From Croceibacterium_A sp035626815 (GTDB lineage: Bacteria; Pseudomonadota; Alphaproteobacteria; Sphingomonadales; Sphingomonadaceae): 64,000 nucleotides of DNA. How positions within the stretch are numbered: the first letter of the stretch is position 1; every line of letters starts with the position of its first letter. A program made the position numbers and the translations under genes. The stretch lies in contig DASPMY010000050.1 of the NCBI GenBank assembly GCA_035626815.1, positions 1 to 64,000 on the forward strand, given 5' to 3'. This document shows, in pieces, positions 1 to 10,228 of the stretch. Under the pieces are notes generated by a model that was given only the letters and a program-made list of their open reading frames with translations, was not told the origin of the DNA and ran no database searches.

Positions 1-1923
1 CAGGGCGCGGCCACGGGGGTCGGCGGCATCCTGCGCGACGTCTTCACAATGGGGGCGCGGCCGATCGCGGTACTGAACGCGCTCCGCTTCGGCGAGCCGG
101 AGCATCCCCGGACGCGCCATCTCGTGGCGGGAGTGGTGGCCGGCATCGGCGGCTACGGCAATTCCTTCGGCGTGCCGACCGTGGGCGGCGAGGTGAACTT
201 CCACCGCCGCTACAACAGCAATTGCTTGGTCAACGCCTTCGCGCTCGGCATCGCACGGGCGGACGGGATTTTCTACTCCAAGGCCGAAGGCGTCGGGCTG
301 CCGGTCGTTTACCTCGGCGCTAAGACGGGGCGCGATGGCGTCGGCGGCGCGACGATGGCGTCGGCGGAATTCGATCACCGCATCGAGGAAAAGCGCCCGA
401 CCGTTCAGGTCGGCGACCCGTTCACCGAAAAGCGCCTGCTCGAGGCCTGCCTCGAGCTGATGGCGACCGGCGCGGTGATCGCCATCCAGGATATGGGCGC
501 GGCCGGCCTCACCTGCTCGGCCGTCGAGATGGGCGCCAAGGGCGACCTCGGCATCATGCTCGATCTCGACAAGGTTCCGGTGCGCGAAGAGCACATGACG
601 CCCTACGAGATGATGCTGAGCGAGAGCCAGGAGCGCATGCTCATGGTGCTCAAGCCCGGCCACGAAGCCGAGGCCGAGGCGATCTTCAAGAAGTGGGAGC
701 TCGATTTCGCGGTCATCGGCGAGGTCACCAACACCGGCCACATGGTGCTCGAATGGAACGGCGAGGTGGTGTGCGACATCCCGCTCGCCCCGCTCGCCGA
801 CGAGGCCCCGCTTTACGACCGGCCGTACGTCAGCCGCGAGGAATACCAGGCCTGGGCCCAGGTCAAGCCGCTCGGCGCGGTGCCCGAGAGCGCCGACATC
901 GGCGCCGACCTGCTGAAGCTGATGGCCTGCCCCGACCTCGCCTCGCGCCGCTGGATCTGGGAGCAGTACGACAGCCAGGTCGGCGCCGACACGCTGCAGC
1001 TGTCGGGCGGCGACGCCGCGGTGGTGCGCGTGCATGGCACCCGCAAGGCGCTGGCGATGAGCACCGACTGCACGCCGCGCTATTGCTACGCCGACCCTTA
1101 CGAAGGCGGCAAGCAGGCGGTCGCCGAGTGTTACCGCAACTTGTCGGCAGTCGGCGCCAAGCCCTTGGCGATCACCAATTGCCTGAACTTCGCCAACCCA
1201 CAGCGCCCCGAGATCATGGCCCAGATCGTCGGCTGCCTCGAAGGCATGGCCGACGCCTGCCGCGCCCTCGACTTCCCGATCGTGAGCGGCAACGTCAGCC
1301 TCTACAACGAGAGCAAGGCAACCGGCGGCGGCAGTGCGATATTGCCGACGCCGGCGATCGGGGGCGTTGGGTTGCTCGATGACTACGCCAGAATGGCGAC
1401 GATCGGGCTCAAGGCGGAAGGAGAGGACATCGTCCTGATCTTTGCTGGAAAGACCGGTCATCTCGGCCAGTCGCTATGGCTGCGCGAAATTCTAGGGCGC
1501 GAGGACGGTGACCCTCCGCCGGTCGACCTTGAGAAGGAGGCCGCTGTCGGCACATTCATTCGCGAGCAGATCGCAATTGGCCGGATTTCGGCGGTTCACG
1601 ATATCTCCGATGGCGGGTTCCTGGTTGCTTTGGCGGAAATGGCCCTCCGCGGCGGCATCGGAGCCGCGATAGATCTTGGAGACGCTACCAACCTGACTGG
1701 TTGGGCATTCGGTGAAGATCAGGGCAGCTACCTTGTCACCATGAAGGACTCGCTCTCATTTCAGCGGGCGCTGAATGCCCGACACTTGATCGCGATCCAT
1801 TTCGGAGAAACCGGAGGTTCGAGCCTGAAGATTTCGAGCATGGGCAACCTGTTGACAGAAGTGCCGCTTACCGCCCTCAGAGAAACCAGCGACAGCTTCT
1901 TCCGCGACTGGATGGGAGGTTAA
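1..1923 (+). CDS. purL: Phosphoribosylformylglycinamidine synthase subunit PurL, 5'-truncated by the window
   Basis: Catalyses the ATP-dependent amidation of FGAR to FGAM in de novo purine synthesis, working with PurQ and PurS. The frame is open from base 1 and starts mid-protein with GAATGVGGILRDVFTMGARP, a typical PurL core motif, so the true start lies upstream. About 640 residues remain of roughly 730 in the small PurL type. Glycine-rich AIRS/PurM-like motifs such as AAVGTF and HDISDGGFLVALAE are visible. From about 1320 onward codon choice becomes markedly less GC-biased (many T- and A-ending codons), as if the 3' third came from a different allele. The reading frame is intact and ends in TAA. 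Confidence 0.97.
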   Translation, partial: QGAATGVGGILRDVFTMGARPIAVLNALRFGEPEHPRTRHLVAGVVAGIGGYGNSFGVPTVGGEVNFHRRYNSNCLVNAFALGIARADGIFYSKAEGVGLPVVYLGAKTGRDGVGGATMASAEFDHRIEEKRPTVQVGDPFTEKRLLEACLELMATGAVIAIQDMGAAGLTCSAVEMGAKGDLGIMLDLDKVPVREEHMTPYEMMLSESQERMLMVLKPGHEAEAEAIFKKWELDFAVIGEVTNTGHMVLEWNGEVVCDIPLAPLADEAPLYDRPYVSREEYQAWAQVKPLGAVPESADIGADLLKLMACPDLASRRWIWEQYDSQVGADTLQLSGGDAAVVRVHGTRKALAMSTDCTPRYCYADPYEGGKQAVAECYRNLSAVGAKPLAITNCLNFANPQRPEIMAQIVGCLEGMADACRALDFPIVSGNVSLYNESKATGGGSAILPTPAIGGVGLLDDYARMATIGLKAEGEDIVLIFAGKTGHLGQSLWLREILGREDGDPPPVDLEKEAAVGTFIREQIAIGRISAVHDISDGGFLVALAEMALRGGIGAAIDLGDATNLTGWAFGEDQGSYLVTMKDSLSFQRALNARHLIAIHFGETGGSSLKISSMGNLLTEVPLTALRETSDSFFRDWMGG

Positions 1924-1934
1924 TCCCCCTTGCT

Positions 1935-2024
1935 CGTCATGCTGAACTTGTTTCAGCATCCATCACGCCACTGCGACGGCGGCGCAGGTCGAGAAATGGA
2001 CCCTGAACCAAGTTCAGGGTGACG
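1935..2024. repeat. REP-like palindromic intergenic repeat, family A, copy 1
   Basis: The left arm reads CGTCATGCTGAACTTG, the right arm CAAGTTCAGGGTGACG, around a non-conserved middle. The same arms occur at 8124-8210 in the opposite orientation. Each arm contains a short hairpin (TGCTGAAC..GTTTCAGCA). This is a mobile or structural intergenic repeat of the kind abundant in sphingomonad genomes. It sits between purL and a DUF3052 gene and may act as a terminator for purL. Confidence 0.85.
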
Positions 2025-2033
2025 GGAGGGGAA

Positions 2034-2435
2034 ATGACAGCTGGTTATTCTGGCACACCGCTCGCTCAGAAGCTCGGCCTCAAGCCAGGTCAGCGCGCCT
2101 GGTTCTCCGCCCTGCCGGACAGCGTCCGGGCCGAGATGGGCGATGTCGGGGTGGACGAGGTGGCCGCGATCGAACCGGGGCTCGTCGTGGCGCATGTCTT
2201 CGTCACCGCGCGCCTCGAGCTGGAGCGCCTGCTGGCCGAGCTGCGCGGCACAATCGCGCCGGACGGCATGGTCTGGGTCAGCTGGCCCAAGAAGGCCGCC
2301 AAAGTCCTGACCGACATCACCGAAACCACCATCCGCGAGGTGGCGCTGCCGTTGGGATTCGTCGACGTGAAAGTCTGTGCGGTGGACGAGACCTGGTCCG
2401 GCCTCAAGCTCGTCATCCGCAAGGCGCTGCGATAA
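2034..2435 (+). CDS. DUF3052-family protein
   Basis: A 133-residue soluble protein resembling the DUF3052 family: YSGTPLAQKLGLKPGQRAW near the start, and a middle motif VWVSWPKKAAKV followed by TETTIREVALPLGFVDVKVCAVDETWSGLKLV. Function is unknown. Members are single-domain and about this length. ATG 2034 was preferred over an in-frame GTG at 2019 because GGGAGGGG lies just before it, whereas the GTG falls inside the upstream repeat. No partner gene is suggested by the context. Confidence 0.8.
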   Translation: MTAGYSGTPLAQKLGLKPGQRAWFSALPDSVRAEMGDVGVDEVAAIEPGLVVAHVFVTARLELERLLAELRGTIAPDGMVWVSWPKKAAKVLTDITETTIREVALPLGFVDVKVCAVDETWSGLKLVIRKALR

Positions 2436-2551
2436 GGCGCGCGTCCGACCAAGTTTCAACTGAAATCGGCGAACAACTTCGCCGCCCCCTCCTTTCGCCT
2501 GCGCGACTGTGTTAGCCTTGCAGCACACCGGCGCCGATCAGGGGACACGAC

Positions 2552-3811
2552 ATGGCGACGACTTCAGCGGACCGCATTCTCTCGCTCGACATCATCCGCG
2601 GCATCGCCGTGATGGGCATCTTCTCGGTCAACGTCGTCGGCATGGCGATGATCGAGCAGGCCTATTTCTATCCGCCGGGCTACGGCTTCGACGGCCTGGG
2701 CGACAAGATCATGTGGGCGGCCAACTTCATCCTCGTCGACGGCAAGTTCCGCAGTCTGTTCTCGATCCTGTTCGGCGCCTCGATGATCCTGGTCATCGAG
2801 CGCGGCATCGCCGCCGGCAAGCGCAGCTGGCAGGTCCACTATCCGCGGATGATCGTGCTGCTGCTGTTCGGTCTCGCCCACTTCTACTTCCTGTGGTGGG
2901 GCGACATCCTCGCCAACTACGCGATGGTCGGGATGATCGCGTTCATCTTCTGGCGGCTCAAGCCCAAGTGGCTGCTGCTGGTGGCGGTTTTGTCTCTCGG
3001 GGCCATGTACGGGCCGATGATCGTGCTCGGCGGCCAGGAGATCGCCCGGATCGAGGCCAAGGCCGCGCCCGACGCCACGCCCGAGCAGCAAGCCTCGCTG
3101 CGCGAGCTGATGAGCGAGCTCACGCCCACCGACAAGGCGCTCGCCGAGGCCAAGCAAGCCAACTCCTCGCTCAGGGCGCACTTCGAATCGACGCTCGAAA
3201 ACCAGCCGCTGCGGCCGTTCAACTCGGTGCCGGGCTACGGGCTCGAGACGCTCGGGCTGATGCTGCTCGGCATGGCCGGCTACAAGAGCGGCTTCCTGAC
3301 CGGGCAATGGAGTCGGCGGCGCTACGGCCAGATCGCCGCCGTGCTGGGCGGAGCGAGCGTGGCGCTGTTCGGCTTTGCCGCATGGCGCATCCTGCAGGCG
3401 GACTTCGACCCGTTCACCTACTATCCGTGGGAGCAGATCTACGTCTCGGCGATGCACCCGTTCTCGGCGCTCGGCTACGCGGCGCTGATCATGCTGATTT
3501 TCGGCAACCGCCGCAGCGCGATCGCCGACCGGTTCGCGGCGGTCGGCCGGGCGGCGTTCACCAACTACCTCGGCGCCACGCTGATCGGCATCGCGCTGTT
3601 CTACGACTTCGGCCTCGGCCTGTTCGGCGAGGTCTCGCGCGGCCAGGCGTGGCTGTTCACCCCGCTGGTGTGGGCGATCATGCTGCTGTGGTCGAAGCCG
3701 TGGCTCGACCGCTATCGCTACGGCCCGTTCGAATGGGCCTGGCGCAGCCTGTCGCGCTGGCGGTGGGAGCCGATGCGGCGGGTGCCCGAGGCGCAGGCGG
3801 CGGTGGCGTGA
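2552..3811 (+). CDS. DUF418 (YeiB-type) multi-spanning membrane protein
   Basis: A 419-residue inner-membrane protein. The N-terminus RILSLDIIRGIAVMGIFSVN and the following GKFRSLFSILFGAS are hallmarks of the YeiB/DUF418 family. The C-terminal DUF418 domain shows MHPFSALGYAALIMLIF, an AFTNYL segment and a final GPFEWAWRSL block. A charged loop (about residues 160-215) interrupts the helices. The biochemical role of the family is not settled; it shares distant similarity with acyltransferase-3-type membrane proteins. The gene stands alone, 116 bp after the preceding gene and tail-to-tail with serB. Confidence 0.9.
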   Translation: MATTSADRILSLDIIRGIAVMGIFSVNVVGMAMIEQAYFYPPGYGFDGLGDKIMWAANFILVDGKFRSLFSILFGASMILVIERGIAAGKRSWQVHYPRMIVLLLFGLAHFYFLWWGDILANYAMVGMIAFIFWRLKPKWLLLVAVLSLGAMYGPMIVLGGQEIARIEAKAAPDATPEQQASLRELMSELTPTDKALAEAKQANSSLRAHFESTLENQPLRPFNSVPGYGLETLGLMLLGMAGYKSGFLTGQWSRRRYGQIAAVLGGASVALFGFAAWRILQADFDPFTYYPWEQIYVSAMHPFSALGYAALIMLIFGNRRSAIADRFAAVGRAAFTNYLGATLIGIALFYDFGLGLFGEVSRGQAWLFTPLVWAIMLLWSKPWLDRYRYGPFEWAWRSLSRWRWEPMRRVPEAQAAVA

Positions 3812-3883
3812 GCCCCAGCGAAGGCTGGGGCCTCGGGCGGCGAACGCTCTGCTAGCGGCCTGAGGTCCGGGCTGTGCAGGGAC

Positions 3884-4768
3884 TCAGCGCACCTGCCAGT
3901 CGTGCTCGGGTATCTCGAGCAGCTTGAGGATCGCGGTCAGGTCGCCGCGCTCGATCCAGCCGTTGGCCGCTTCGCGGGCCTTGGGCTTCGCATGATAGGC
4001 GACTCCCCAGGTCGCCGCCTCGAGCAGCGGGATGTCGTTGGCGCCGTCGCCGGTGGCGAGGCTCACCGCGTTGTCGCCGAGCCCGGCCATTTCGTCGGCC
4101 AGGACCCGGGCTTTCACGCTCGAATCGGTGATCCCGCCGACCAGCTCGCCGGCGAGCCGCCCCGCCGACACCGCCAGCCGGTTGCCGACCACGCGCTCGA
4201 AGCCGATGTCGGCCGCCACCGGGTCGGCGAAGTGATGGAAGCCGCCGGTCACCAGCACGGTCCTGCAGCCATGGTGCTTGAGCGTGGCGACGAGCGTTCG
4301 TGCCCCCGGCATCGGCCGGATGCGCTCGGCCAGGCAGGCGCCGATGGCCGCTTCCTCGAGCCCGGCGAGCAGCGCGACCCGCTCGCGCAACGCCTCGGCG
4401 AAATCGAGCTCGCCCTGCATCGCCCGCTCGGTGAGCGCCGCGATCTGCGGCTTGAGCCCGGCGAAATCGGCCAGCTCGTCGATGCATTCCTGGCCGATCA
4501 CCGTCGAGTCCATGTCCGAGACGAACAGGTCGGGGACGCGGAACGCGCGGTCGCTGACGATTGCGTCGCACGGGCCGAAGTGCTGCTCGATGACGCGTCG
4601 CAGCACCGCGCCGTCGCCGTCTGGCAGCGTCAGCTGGAGCACGTCGCTCCAGTGATCGAGCATCACCGCCGCGGCGATCGCCATGCCCTCGCCCGCGAGC
4701 GCCGCGGTGGCCGCATCGAGGCGTGGTTCGAGCGTGCCTGTGTCTGCTATCAGCCGCGCGATGAGCAA
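3884..4768 (-). CDS. serB: Phosphoserine phosphatase
   Basis: HAD-superfamily enzyme for the last step of serine synthesis (phosphoserine to serine). HAD motif I is DMDST (about residues 85-89), followed by the SerB motif GQECIDELADFAGL. Motif II is VTGGFHHFA and motif IV is GDGANDIPLLEAA. About 294 residues with an N-terminal ACT-like region, normal for SerB. Start is uncertain. A TTG at 4768 has GGAG 8 nt upstream and gives the family-like LLIARLIAD; an upstream ATG at 4804 lacks a ribosome site and would overlap the divergent miaA more. Either way the 5' ends of serB and miaA overlap. Confidence 0.93.
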   Translation of the reverse strand: MLIARLIADTGTLEPRLDAATAALAGEGMAIAAAVMLDHWSDVLQLTLPDGDGAVLRRVIEQHFGPCDAIVSDRAFRVPDLFVSDMDSTVIGQECIDELADFAGLKPQIAALTERAMQGELDFAEALRERVALLAGLEEAAIGACLAERIRPMPGARTLVATLKHHGCRTVLVTGGFHHFADPVAADIGFERVVGNRLAVSAGRLAGELVGGITDSSVKARVLADEMAGLGDNAVSLATGDGANDIPLLEAATWGVAYHAKPKAREAANGWIERGDLTAILKLLEIPEHDWQVR

Positions 4769-5720
4769 CGGGGAAACTCCGGGCAAGGGGGCGGTGGCGC
4801 TCATTGCAGGGCCGACCGCGAGCGGCAAGAGCGATCTGGCGGTCGGGCTGGCGCTCGAGCTGGCGGCCCGCGGTTCGCGTGGCGTGGTCGTCAATGCCGA
4901 CAGCGCGCAAGTCTATCGCGACTTGCGCGTGCTCAGCGCCCGACCGAGCGAAGACGAGATGCGCGGCATCGAGCACCGCCTGTTCGGCGCGTGGGATGGC
5001 GCCGACCCGTGCTCGGCCGCCGACTGGGCCGCCGCGGCCAGGCGCGAGATCGAGAACGCCCACCTGGTCGGCGCGGTGCCGATCCTCGTCGGCGGCAGCG
5101 GCCTCTACTTGCGAACGCTGCTCGACGGCATCGCGCCGGTCCCGCGGATCGACCCCGGCGTGCGCGAGCGGGTTCGCGCCCTGTCAACGGCCGAGGCCTA
5201 CGCCGCGCTGCTCGCCGAGGACCCCGCACGCGCCGCCGCGCTCAATCCGGGCGACGGCGCCCGGATTGCCCGGGCGCTCGAAGTGGTCCGCTCGACCGGG
5301 CGGCGCCTGGCCGAGTGGCAAGCGGAGCGGGCCGGCGGCATCGGCGATGCGGTCGACTTGTTCCCGGTGGTCCTGCTGCCCGATCGGGAATGGCTTTACG
5401 CGCGCTGCGAGGCCCGGTTCGCGCGCATGCTCGAGAGCGGCGCGATCGACGAAGTGCGCGCCCTGCTGGCCCGCTCCCTCGCGCCGCTGAGCCCCGTCAT
5501 GCGCGCCATCGGCGTTCCCGAGATCGCCGGGCTCCTGCGCGGCGAATGGTCGCGCGCGGAAGCGCTCGCGCGCGGGCAGCAGGCGACGCGCAACTACGCC
5601 AAGCGGCAATACACCTGGTTCCGCCGGCAGCCTCCGGCGGAATGGCCGCGGGTTGAGGCTGAAAGTTGCGATACCACATCTCTATTTGAAACTTTATTCC
5701 GATATTTGCGCTTGACATGA
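4761..5720 (+). CDS. miaA: tRNA dimethylallyltransferase
   Basis: Transfers the dimethylallyl group from DMAPP to A37 of tRNAs reading UNN codons. The P-loop GPTASGKS is at residues 17-24, followed by VVNADSAQVYRDL, the GGSGLYLRTL motif, the conserved MRAIGVPEI and a C-terminal RNYAKRQYTWFR. 319 residues, normal length. ATG 4761 is preceded by TATCAG plus 7 nt, so the mRNA is probably leaderless. Its 5' end overlaps that of the divergent serB. The last ~80 bases of the gene are AT-richer than the rest. Confidence 0.96.
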   Translation: MSNGETPGKGAVALIAGPTASGKSDLAVGLALELAARGSRGVVVNADSAQVYRDLRVLSARPSEDEMRGIEHRLFGAWDGADPCSAADWAAAARREIENAHLVGAVPILVGGSGLYLRTLLDGIAPVPRIDPGVRERVRALSTAEAYAALLAEDPARAAALNPGDGARIARALEVVRSTGRRLAEWQAERAGGIGDAVDLFPVVLLPDREWLYARCEARFARMLESGAIDEVRALLARSLAPLSPVMRAIGVPEIAGLLRGEWSRAEALARGQQATRNYAKRQYTWFRRQPPAEWPRVEAESCDTTSLFETLFRYLRLT

Positions 5721-5796
5721 CATTTCATGTCGCCTAGCAGCCGCCTACCGAGCTGACGGGCCCAGCCAGCCCTGGAAGAGTCTTGGGAGAGAGAGC

Positions 5797-5833
5797 GGCC
5801 CGGCGCGAGGCAATCGCGCCGGGTCCGTTTTTT
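5797..5833 (+). terminator. Intrinsic terminator or attenuator immediately before ilvB
   Basis: Perfect 10-bp stem CCCGGCGCGA (5799-5808) / TCGCGCCGGG (5814-5823) with loop GGCAA, extended by a G-U and a G-C pair, then TTTTTT at 5828-5833. The T-run abuts the ilvB ribosome site (GAGGAG, 5834-5839). A competing pairing is possible between CGGGCC (5757-5762) and GGCCCG (5797-5802), which would block the left arm of the terminator. This layout suggests attenuation of ilvB rather than a simple end for miaA. No branched-chain-rich leader peptide was found. Confidence 0.75.
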
Positions 5834-5846
5834 GAGGAGCGATAGC

Positions 5847-7588
<1,742 letters not shown>

Positions 7589-7589
<1 letters not shown>

Positions 7590-8104
7590 TGAAGATCGAG
7601 CAGACCCTGACCGAGCGCCACGTGCTCACGATAACCGTCGACAACGAGGCGGGCATCCTCGCCAAGATCGCCGGGCTGTTCACCGCGCGCGGTTACAACA
7701 TCGACAGCCTGACGGTGGCCGACATCAGCGAGGACCATGCGCTCAGCCGCATCACCATCGTCACCAACGGCCCGCCGCCGGTGATCGACCAGATCATCGC
7801 CCAGCTCGAGCGGCTGGTGCCGGTGCACAAGGTCACCGACCTGACCGAGGCCGGCGCCCACGTCGAGCGCGAGTTGGCGCTGGTCAAGGTCGCCGGCCAG
7901 GGCGACCACCGGGTCGAGGCGCTGCGCCTCGCCGACGTGTTCCGCGCGCAAGTGGTCGACACGACGACCTCGAGCTTCATCTTCGAGCTGACCGGCTCGC
8001 CCGACAAGATCGACAGCTTCGTCGCGCTGATGCGCGAGCTCGGCCTGGTCGAGGTCGGCCGCACCGGCATCGTCGGCATGATGCGCGGGGCCGAAGGGGC
8101 TTAG
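7589..8104 (+). CDS. ilvN: Acetolactate synthase small (regulatory) subunit
   Basis: 171 residues. The N-terminal ACT domain (VLTITVDNEAGILAKIAGLF then RGYNIDSLTV) binds valine for feedback inhibition. The C-terminal IlvN domain carries the conserved VVDTTTSSFIFELTGSPDKI. The start codon overlaps the ilvB stop (TGATG), so the two are translationally coupled into a holoenzyme. The IlvH name is also used for this subunit. Confidence 0.96.
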
Positions 8105-8123
8105 CCGCCGACAAGTTTTTCCT

Positions 8124-8210
8124 CGTCACCCTGAACTTGTTTCAGGGTCCATCTATCCGGTAACGCGGCGCCCGCGGCGGAATGGATGCTGAAACAAGTT
8201 CAGCATGACG
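8124..8210. repeat. REP-like palindromic intergenic repeat, family A, copy 2 (inverted)
   Basis: The arms CGTCACCCTGAACTTG and CAAGTTCAGCATGACG match the copy at 1935-2024 but in reverse-complement order. Only the arms are conserved; the roughly 30-nt middle differs. It separates ilvN from ilvC in the 129-bp gap. The foldback may serve as a transcript-stabilising or partial termination structure between these co-oriented genes. Confidence 0.85.
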
Positions 8211-8233
8211 AATTCTGCAACGAAGGATTCGAA

Positions 8234-9253
8234 ATGAAGGTTTACTACGACGCCGACGCCGACCTGAACCTGATCACGGACAAGAAGATCGCCGTGCTCG
8301 GCTACGGCAGCCAGGGCCACGCCCACGCGCAGAACCTGCGTGACAGCGGCGTCAAGGACGTCGCCATCGCGCTGCGCCCGGGCTCGGCCTCGGCCAAGAA
8401 GGCGGAAGCCGCGGGCTTCAAGGTCCTATCGAACGCGGAAGCGGCCAAGTGGGCCGACATCCTCATGGTCCTCGCCCCGGACGAGGCCCAGGCGAAGATC
8501 TGGAACGACGACCTCGCGGCCCACATGAAGCCGGGCGCGGCGCTCGCCTTCGCGCACGGGCTCAACATCCACTTCGGCCTGATCGAGCCGCGCGCCGACA
8601 TCGACGTGATCATGATCGCGCCCAAGGGCCCGGGCCACACGGTGCGCAGCGAGTACCAGAAGGGCGGCGGCGTGCCGTGCCTGATCGCAGTCCACCAGGA
8701 CGCCAGCGGCAACGCCCACGACATCGCCCTCGCGTATGCCTCCGGCGTCGGCGGCGGCCGCTCGGGGATCATCGAGACCAACTTCAAGGAAGAGTGCGAG
8801 ACCGACCTGTTCGGCGAGCAGGCGGTGCTGTGCGGCGGCATCAGCCACCTGATCATGGCCGGGTTCGAGACGCTGGTCGACGCGGGCTACGCGCCCGAGA
8901 TGGCCTATTTCGAGTGCCTGCACGAGACCAAGCTGATCGTCGACCTGCTCTACGAAGGCGGCATCGCCAACATGCGCTACTCGATCAGCAACACCGCCGA
9001 GTACGGCGACTACCACACCGGCCCGCGGATCATCACCGACGAGACCAAGGCCGAGATGAAGCGCGTGCTGGATGACATCCAGGCCGGCCGCTTCGTGCAG
9101 CGGTTCATGACCGACAACGCGATCGGCAATCCCGAGATGAAGGCGGCGCGCAAGCGCCAGGCCGAGCACCCGATCGAGAAGACCGGGGCCCAATTGCGCG
9201 CGATGATGCCGTGGATCACCGCCAACAAGCTGGTCGACAAGGAAAAGAACTGA
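8234..9253 (+). CDS. ilvC: Ketol-acid reductoisomerase (NADP+)
   Basis: Second step of branched-chain amino acid synthesis: isomerises and reduces acetolactate or acetohydroxybutyrate, with Mg2+. 339 residues, the short class I form. The Rossmann motif is VLGYGSQGHAHAQNLRDSG. The metal-binding acidic helices are in EECETDLFGEQAVLCGG and the following FECLHETKLIVDL. ATG 8234 gives the canonical MKVYYDADADLNLI start, just after the REP element. Confidence 0.97.
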   Translation: MKVYYDADADLNLITDKKIAVLGYGSQGHAHAQNLRDSGVKDVAIALRPGSASAKKAEAAGFKVLSNAEAAKWADILMVLAPDEAQAKIWNDDLAAHMKPGAALAFAHGLNIHFGLIEPRADIDVIMIAPKGPGHTVRSEYQKGGGVPCLIAVHQDASGNAHDIALAYASGVGGGRSGIIETNFKEECETDLFGEQAVLCGGISHLIMAGFETLVDAGYAPEMAYFECLHETKLIVDLLYEGGIANMRYSISNTAEYGDYHTGPRIITDETKAEMKRVLDDIQAGRFVQRFMTDNAIGNPEMKAARKRQAEHPIEKTGAQLRAMMPWITANKLVDKEKN

Positions 9254-9340
9254 GCGCTTTCAATCGGCTCGCCGCTCGGTGGTGGACATTGTCAACGGGC
9301 GGCGGCAAGGTGCGCGCAACCTCTTCACGGGAGAAGCTTG

Positions 9341-9997
9341 ATGCGTAAACTGACCCTCACCCTCGCCGCGGCCGGCGCTGCCGCGCTGACCATCGGGACC
9401 CTGCAAGCCCAGGGCGGCCCGCCGCAGCTGCCCGGCCAGATGGACGTCAGCCGCGCCCAGGCCGGCACTTACGCGCTCGACCCCAACCACACCCTGATCG
9501 GCTGGCGCGTCAACCATTTCGGCTTCAACGACTACTTCGGCATCTTCGGCGGCTCGACGGGCACGCTGACGATCGATCCGGCGGCGCCGCAGAACGCCAA
9601 GGTCGACGTGACCATCCCGATCGCCAACGTGACGACCGCCAACGCCGGCCTGACCGACCACTTGCTGCGCGCCGGCCGCGACGGCGGCAAGCCCGACTTC
9701 TTCGGCCCCAACCCGGCGGCGGCGCGGTTCGTTTCGACCAGCGTCATGCCGAATGGCACCAAGGCGATGATCCACGGCGACCTGACGCTGAACGGCGTCA
9801 CCAAGCCGGTGACGATCGAGGCCGAGTTCACCGGCGCCGGCAATTCGATGATGGGCAACAAGCTCACGCTCGGCTTCGAAGGCACGGCCACGATCAAGCG
9901 GTCGGACTTCGGCATCAGCTTTGGCATCATGAACGGTGTGGCGATGGTCTCCGACGAGGTCGAGCTCGACATCACCACGGCGTTCGAGAAGCAGTAA
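9341..9997 (+). CDS. YceI-family periplasmic lipid-binding-like protein
   Basis: 218 residues with an N-terminal signal peptide (MRKLTLTLAAAGAAALTIG, likely cut near QAQG). The mature part is a YceI lipocalin-like beta barrel: YALDPNHTLIGWRVNHFGF near the start, FVSTSV, a HGDLTLNGVTKPVTIEAEF strand pair, and RSDFGISFG near the C-terminus. Family members bind isoprenoid or fatty chains in the periplasm; the ligand here is unknown. A GGGAGAAG ribosome site precedes ATG 9341. A GC-rich hairpin lies just after the stop. Confidence 0.92.
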   Translation: MRKLTLTLAAAGAAALTIGTLQAQGGPPQLPGQMDVSRAQAGTYALDPNHTLIGWRVNHFGFNDYFGIFGGSTGTLTIDPAAPQNAKVDVTIPIANVTTANAGLTDHLLRAGRDGGKPDFFGPNPAAARFVSTSVMPNGTKAMIHGDLTLNGVTKPVTIEAEFTGAGNSMMGNKLTLGFEGTATIKRSDFGISFGIMNGVAMVSDEVELDITTAFEKQ

Positions 9998-10005
9998 CCC
10001 GTCAC

Positions 10006-10031
10006 GCGGGCGGCGCTCCGGTGCCGCCCGC
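10006..10031 (+). terminator. GC-rich hairpin after the yceI-like gene
   Basis: GCGGGCGGC / GCCGCCCGC (9 bp, 8-nt loop) starts 8 nt after the stop codon. It is followed only by CTGGCTTTGT rather than a clean T-run, so termination efficiency is uncertain. Confidence 0.5.
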
Positions 10032-10066
10032 TGGCTTTGTCCGCCGTTTGCCGCTATCCTCGACGC

Positions 10067-10114
10067 ATGAACCGCCGCGAGCTGCCGTCGCTGCTTCGAC
10101 TTACGCGCCCTTAG
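10067..10114 (+). CDS. leuL: Putative leu leader peptide, 15 residues
   Basis: A short frame MNRRELPSLLRLTRP with four leucine codons, three of them close together (Leu-Leu-Arg-Leu), lies 114 bp upstream of leuA. Its stop codon TAG lies inside the left arm of a long foldback (10107-10117 pairing with 10148-10158). TATCCT ends 6 nt before the ATG, so the mRNA would begin at or near the start codon. Composition and position fit a ribosome-stalling attenuator for leuA. It is too short for homology-based proof. Confidence 0.6.
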   Translation: MNRRELPSLLRLTRP

Positions 10115-10178
10115 GCGCGTCGTTGGCCCGCGCTCGCGTGGGCGCCCCGCCTAAGGGCTTCTGAACCCCAGAGTCGAA
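10094..10178 (+). promoter_or_regulatory. leuA leader foldback (attenuator-like)
   Basis: The outer stem GCCCTTAGGCG (10107-10117) / CGCCTAAGGGC (10148-10158) is 11 bp and perfect. An inner hairpin GCCCGCG / CGTGGGC sits at 10126-10143. The left arm can instead form its own hairpin, GCGCC-ctta-GGCGC (10105-10118). A further 7-nt complement (TTCGACT near 10095 and AGTCGAA near 10173) extends the base. Mutually exclusive pairings overlapping the Leu codons and stop of the leader peptide are what an attenuator needs. There is no T-run, so control could act on translation or through Rho. Confidence 0.6.
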
Positions 10179-10228
10179 ACACCGCCGCGGCACTTGCCGC
10201 GCGCGGGCGAAGCGATAAGGCACTTGCC

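Noticed and set aside
2509..3855. Second long plus-strand frame (448 residues) over the DUF418 gene
   Set aside because: Different frame from the DUF418 protein, very Arg-rich, and no ribosome site.
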